A stretch of DNA of 9,499 bases, from contig CAYZBM010000073.1 in assembly GCA_964476705.1 (NCBI GenBank), positions 1-9,499 on the forward strand, read 5' to 3'. Below the pieces are notes generated by a model. It did not search any database, was not told the DNA's origin, and saw only the letters and a program-made list of their open reading frames with translations. This document shows, piece after piece, positions 6,667 to 9,499 of the stretch. Numbering within the stretch: the first letter of the stretch is position 1; the number at the start of each line of letters is the position of its first letter. The DNA is from CAYZBM01 sp964476705. Lineage in GTDB: Bacteria > Pseudomonadota > Alphaproteobacteria > Rickettsiales > UBA6187. The translations under genes and the position numbers were made by a program.

Positions 6667-6754
6667 TATTTTCTATTAGGATGCAATGTTTTAGCTTTAC
6701 TTTTTCTAAAAGTTAATTTATTAATATTAAAAATATTAATTTTAATAGAAAATA
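6667..6754 (+). repeat. Nested inverted repeats forming the leader of the Sel1-repeat gene
   Basis: A perfect 12-bp inverted repeat, TATTTTCTATTA (6667-6678) and TAATAGAAAATA (6743-6754), encloses two smaller hairpins: ACTTTT-TCT-AAAAGT (6699-6713) and ATTAATATT-AAA-AATATTAAT (6720-6740). Together they could fold as a three-way junction filling the dat-Sel1 spacer and ending 3 nt before the next ATG. There is no GC-rich stem or clean U-tract, so it is not a standard terminator. AT-richness raises the chance of accidental pairing, but the 12-bp outer arms are long. No target-site duplication flanks it. Confidence 0.55.
6696..6724 (+). promoter_or_regulatory. Weak candidate promoter for the Sel1-repeat gene
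   Basis: TTTACT (6696-6701) and TATTAA (6719-6724) are separated by 17 nt, each matching four of six sigma-70 consensus bases. It sits inside the nested inverted repeats. In this base composition the match is weak evidence. Confidence 0.2.
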
Positions 6755-6757
6755 ATA

Positions 6758-8401
6758 ATGTCCTCTTCTAAAAATATCTCTGATCCATCACCGAAAATAG
6801 TTAGCGATATAGTTACTTTAGATGCTAGTGGAGAGTTTCGGTTACTAACAGTTAAAAATGATACTTTAGAATCTAGATATATTGTAGAATCAGAAGATAG
6901 AATTCTTTATATTCCCTATGATAATTTAAATCATAAATTTATATTAGAAAATGCTAGCAATACTAAAGTACTAATAGCAATAAAAGATCTAATTAATGAT
7001 TATCCTAATTTGTTGTGCCGGATGCTTTTTTCTTTAACTAATATAGAAAACCAAAAGGCAAGCTTTTATTCTCCAGATATATTTTTATTAGCAGATTCTA
7101 AAACTAAACCTAATAAATCAGAAATTTACTATAAAATGTCTGAGGGTGTTTTAAGAAAAATTTCTCTTGCCAAATCACGATCACCTTTAAAGTTTATTTT
7201 AGATGAAAATACACAAAAATATTTTTTGCCTATAAAAAGAAAAGGTGAAATTAGAAATAAAATTTATTTAAGTTTTGATAGTTTTTTAAATAAACATATA
7301 ATTTTTTTGAATAAGAAAAATCTATTTGTCTCAAATATTGGCTCTATAGCTGAAATAGACGATATTAAAAATATCTTATTACCTACTCAAAATGAACAAG
7401 GCGAGCTTGTTATTGATAAGGTAGATAATCAATTATATTTAATATCTACAAGTATGCCAGTTTATTTATTGCGAGCTATAGCTGCTAACAATTTATTAGA
7501 TGGATTAAAAGCAAAAATTATAACGCAATTTTTAGAATCAGGTGTAATTAATCTTGAAATTGTAACCAAATATTATGCAGCTTTTGATTTTCTAGTAGAA
7601 CAAAAGCTTACTAAAACATATATAGATCAATTATGGGTAGAGCATGATGAATTTTGTATAAAATATAAGATAATGAATATGCTACATAATAGATCCTATC
7701 CTCTTATAGCGGGAATTTCAGTATTTAGTTTATTTACTGAGGCCTTAAATGATTATAGGGAAAATAATTTTTTCAGAGCATTTCGAGAATTTAAATTAAT
7801 AGCTGATGAAACTGAAGATTACGGTGCTGAATATAATGTCGGAGTATGCTTAAAGGAAGGAATTGGTGTTGAAAAAGATTTAAAAAATTCTGTTAAATAT
7901 CTTAGAAAGGCATACAAAAAAAAATATGCTAATGCTGGTTATGCTTTAGCTAGATGTTTAGAAGAAGATGAAACTTTAAAAGAAGAAACTGATAATATTG
8001 AAGATTTATATCGTGTAGCTGCCGAAAAAGGTAATTTGGGAGCAAATTATAATTATGCTCATATTTTATTAGATAAATTATCGGATCCAGATAAATCTAA
8101 GCGAGTAAAAATATTAGAGACTGCACTTAGCTGTCTTAGATATTCTGCTCTTTTGGGTCATGATGAAGCTCAATATTGCTTAGGAGTGTATCTTTATCAG
8201 GGTAAGATTGGAGATATTGAATGCGATAAAGATCAAGTAGTTGGATTATTTTATTTAAGCGAATCTGCAAGGCAAGGAAACAAAGATGCAGTAAATTATT
8301 TATCAATTTTATTAGCAAATGAAAATAATCCTTCAACGGAGGTCAGAGAAGTATTAGCAGATATTGCGGTATATAGTGTTATTAATAAAATAAATTTATA
8401 A
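6758..8401 (+). CDS. Sel1-like repeat protein with an unrecognised N-terminal region
   Basis: The C-terminal part of this 547-residue protein (about 335-520) holds around five Sel1/TPR-like helical pairs of 30-40 residues. Examples are AEYNVGVCLKEGIGVEKDLK (357-376), AGYALARCLEEDE (393-405), AAEKGNLGANYNYAHILLD (421-439) and AQYCLGVYLYQGKIG (471-485) followed by SESARQGNKDAVNYL. Such solenoids bind other proteins. Residues 1-330 contain many alternating hydrophobic stretches suggestive of beta strands, and I do not recognise a family. No signal peptide or membrane segment is evident. In-frame TAA and TAG just upstream make this ATG the earliest possible start; there is no Shine-Dalgarno. An A9 run encodes K387-K389. 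The next gene follows after 15 nt. In intracellular bacteria Sel1 proteins are often secreted host-interaction factors, but that role is inference here. Confidence 0.85.
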   Translation: MSSSKNISDPSPKIVSDIVTLDASGEFRLLTVKNDTLESRYIVESEDRILYIPYDNLNHKFILENASNTKVLIAIKDLINDYPNLLCRMLFSLTNIENQKASFYSPDIFLLADSKTKPNKSEIYYKMSEGVLRKISLAKSRSPLKFILDENTQKYFLPIKRKGEIRNKIYLSFDSFLNKHIIFLNKKNLFVSNIGSIAEIDDIKNILLPTQNEQGELVIDKVDNQLYLISTSMPVYLLRAIAANNLLDGLKAKIITQFLESGVINLEIVTKYYAAFDFLVEQKLTKTYIDQLWVEHDEFCIKYKIMNMLHNRSYPLIAGISVFSLFTEALNDYRENNFFRAFREFKLIADETEDYGAEYNVGVCLKEGIGVEKDLKNSVKYLRKAYKKKYANAGYALARCLEEDETLKEETDNIEDLYRVAAEKGNLGANYNYAHILLDKLSDPDKSKRVKILETALSCLRYSALLGHDEAQYCLGVYLYQGKIGDIECDKDQVVGLFYLSESARQGNKDAVNYLSILLANENNPSTEVREVLADIAVYSVINKINL

Positions 8402-8416
8402 AAAAAGAGATAAAAG

Positions 8417-9367
8417 ATGTTTTCTAAAGAATCTAGTGGAATATATCCTGCAGATCCAATTAGTTTGGAGTCTATTTTAAATTCCTTAATTCTTGTTATG
8501 GAAATAGACGATGTTAATGAGAGTGATTGTACTTTAAAAGAAGATAGATGTTATATAAAATCTGTTATCAGACTAACTAGAGATTTTAAAGAACTAGGTG
8601 CAAAACGCCAGGAAATAACAGAATTACGCTTGTTATTAGAATTTACTGTTTTCCTAAGAAATATATTTTTTAATGATCCTAAATGTGAATTTTTAAGAAA
8701 ATATAAAGATTTTTTTTCTCAGAATGAAGATGAAGAGAAAAGAATGTTTTTTTTTATAGATAAACTTGCTCAACTAGAAAAAATAATAGAAGAAAAAAAT
8801 GAAAGCACAGATAAGATAAAATATTGTTTTTATGCTTTACCATTTTTAAGTTTATTTCCTGGAGATGGATCAAGTAAATTTTTGCCCTATGCTCCATATG
8901 TATATAAAATATTAGAAAAAACTTTAGAATTTTATCTAGAAAAAGATAAATCATTTCCCGATAATATTTTTACTACTCTCAAAGAGATCATAAGTTATAT
9001 TACTTTAGAGGGTCTAAAAGAAAAAATAAAGGATTGCTGTAGTTCTTTTTTTGCGCTAACTCCTGATGATAATTTTATAGAAGTTTCTAAAGAGGAATTT
9101 GAAGAATATAAGGGGCATTGGGAATTAAGGGAAAAGCAAATAAAAAGAATTAAGGAGAAAAATGAGAAAAAAACAGAAATAGTTGGATTTAAAATCACTC
9201 ATTTCGTACAAGAAGAAGTATCAAAAGTAGAGCCAATAAATTTAAAATTAGAAGAAGAGCCGCCTCATCATCAAGAACTATTTTTGCCAAAAAATCTCAG
9301 TAATGTTATGCAGTGTAGTTGCCTTAAAGCTCCTTATAGTAGAGTGCTAGGTGAAGGGTTACAGTAA
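8417..9367 (+). CDS. Hypothetical protein, charged and mostly helical, partner of the Sel1-repeat gene
   Basis: I do not recognise this 316-residue protein. It is rich in Lys, Glu, Phe and Leu and looks alpha-helical. Residues 18-82 and 105-205 contain amphipathic helical stretches. Residues 223-256 are a highly charged segment that may form a coiled coil (for example EKQIKRIKEKNEKKTE). The region after about 265 looks flexible, with an acidic EEEPPHH stretch (279-285) and a Cys-x-Cys (300-302). There is no signal peptide or transmembrane segment. It starts 15 nt after the Sel1-repeat gene, in the same frame but beyond two TAA codons (8399 and 8411), so it is a separate co-transcribed gene; the Shine-Dalgarno is weak (AGAGA). 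Runs of T8 (8710-8717) and T9 (8747-8755) lie in the coding sequence. A paired accessory or effector role is possible but unproven. Confidence 0.75.
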   Translation: MFSKESSGIYPADPISLESILNSLILVMEIDDVNESDCTLKEDRCYIKSVIRLTRDFKELGAKRQEITELRLLLEFTVFLRNIFFNDPKCEFLRKYKDFFSQNEDEEKRMFFFIDKLAQLEKIIEEKNESTDKIKYCFYALPFLSLFPGDGSSKFLPYAPYVYKILEKTLEFYLEKDKSFPDNIFTTLKEIISYITLEGLKEKIKDCCSSFFALTPDDNFIEVSKEEFEEYKGHWELREKQIKRIKEKNEKKTEIVGFKITHFVQEEVSKVEPINLKLEEEPPHHQELFLPKNLSNVMQCSCLKAPYSRVLGEGLQ

Positions 9368-9369
9368 TA

Positions 9370-9413
9370 TACAGTAGATTAGTAAATTGCTGATTTACTA
9401 ATGATTGACTGTA
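9370..9413. repeat. Long imperfect stem-loop after the last gene
   Basis: TACAGT (9370-9375) pairs with ACTGTA (9408-9413), and inside it ATTAGTAAAT (9378-9387) pairs perfectly with ATTTACTAAT (9393-9402) around the loop TGCTG. A small internal loop separates the two stems. It begins 3 nt after the stop codon, so it could protect or terminate the mRNA, but no U-tract follows. The last gene's end itself reads TTACAGTAA (9359-9367), repeating the ACAGTA motif. The remaining bases to 9499 contain no gene I can support. Confidence 0.6.
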
Positions 9414-9499
9414 AAATACATTCATTTCAATTAAGAAATACTATATAGTTGCCCGTGAAAAAACATCTTACGATATTTTTTAAAGTACAATAATGAATA

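Noticed and set aside
6667..6754. Miniature transposable element with terminal inverted repeats
   Set aside because: The arms look like terminal repeats, but no target-site duplication flanks them and no second copy is in the window, so only the structured repeat is reported.
8399..8419. Sel1-repeat gene and the following gene as one gene broken by a stop
   Set aside because: They share a frame, but two TAA codons separate them, a weak Shine-Dalgarno and ATG follow, and the composition changes in style, so two genes are more likely.
8136..9198. Minus-strand open frames opposite the two accessory genes (8136-8336, 8754-8954, 8995-9198)
   Set aside because: They are short, low in complexity, and antisense to longer frames with sensible starts and spacing.
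9455..9499. Possible short gene starting at GTG 9455 or ATG 9494 at the right edge
   Set aside because: The GTG frame stops after 12 codons, and the ATG has no Shine-Dalgarno and only two codons before the edge.
1..9499. CRISPR arrays, tRNA or rRNA genes
   Set aside because: No regularly spaced direct repeats, cloverleaf or conserved rRNA segments were seen in any spacer.

Overview
This AT-rich window almost certainly comes from an alphaproteobacterium with a reduced or host-associated genome; a Rickettsiales- or Holosporales-type endosymbiont fits best. The alphaproteobacterial assignment rests on a fused IspD-IspF enzyme next to the conserved block nifR3/dusB - ntrY - ntrX - D-amino-acid aminotransferase. 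The endosymbiont idea is inference from low GC, loss of genes from that block, a Sel1-repeat protein, an adjacent charged orphan protein, and a nuclease/transposase-like gene at the left edge.

Layout. On the minus strand, positions 1-37 hold the first 12 codons of a PD-(D/E)XK-type (Rpn/transposase-like) gene with a strong ribosome binding site, and 151-1338 hold ispDF. On the plus strand, starting from a 139-bp divergent spacer, come dusB (1478-2446), ntrY (2465-4291, interrupted by an in-frame TGA at 3776-3778), ntrX (4390-5790) and dat (5796-6653). After a 104-bp spacer rich in nested inverted repeats come a Sel1-repeat protein (6758-8401) and an unrecognised 316-residue protein (8417-9367). 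The last 132 bp hold a stem-loop and no gene. No gene-free stretch exceeds 300 bp.

How the genes work together. IspDF supplies two steps of the MEP isoprenoid pathway, DusB makes dihydrouridine in tRNA, NtrY/NtrX form a membrane sensor kinase and response regulator pair, and Dat interconverts D-amino acids and keto acids, probably for peptidoglycan D-amino acids. In many free-living alphaproteobacteria the same block also carries ntrB-ntrC between dusB and ntrY, and hfq-hflX after dat. Here ntrBC is absent, and the Sel1/orphan pair sits where hfq would be expected.

The points most worth a second look are the single-codon interruption of an otherwise intact ntrY, with TGA two codons before an ATG, and the accessory gene pair behind an unusually structured, Shine-Dalgarno-free leader. 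No clearly new multi-gene system can be demonstrated from the sequence alone.
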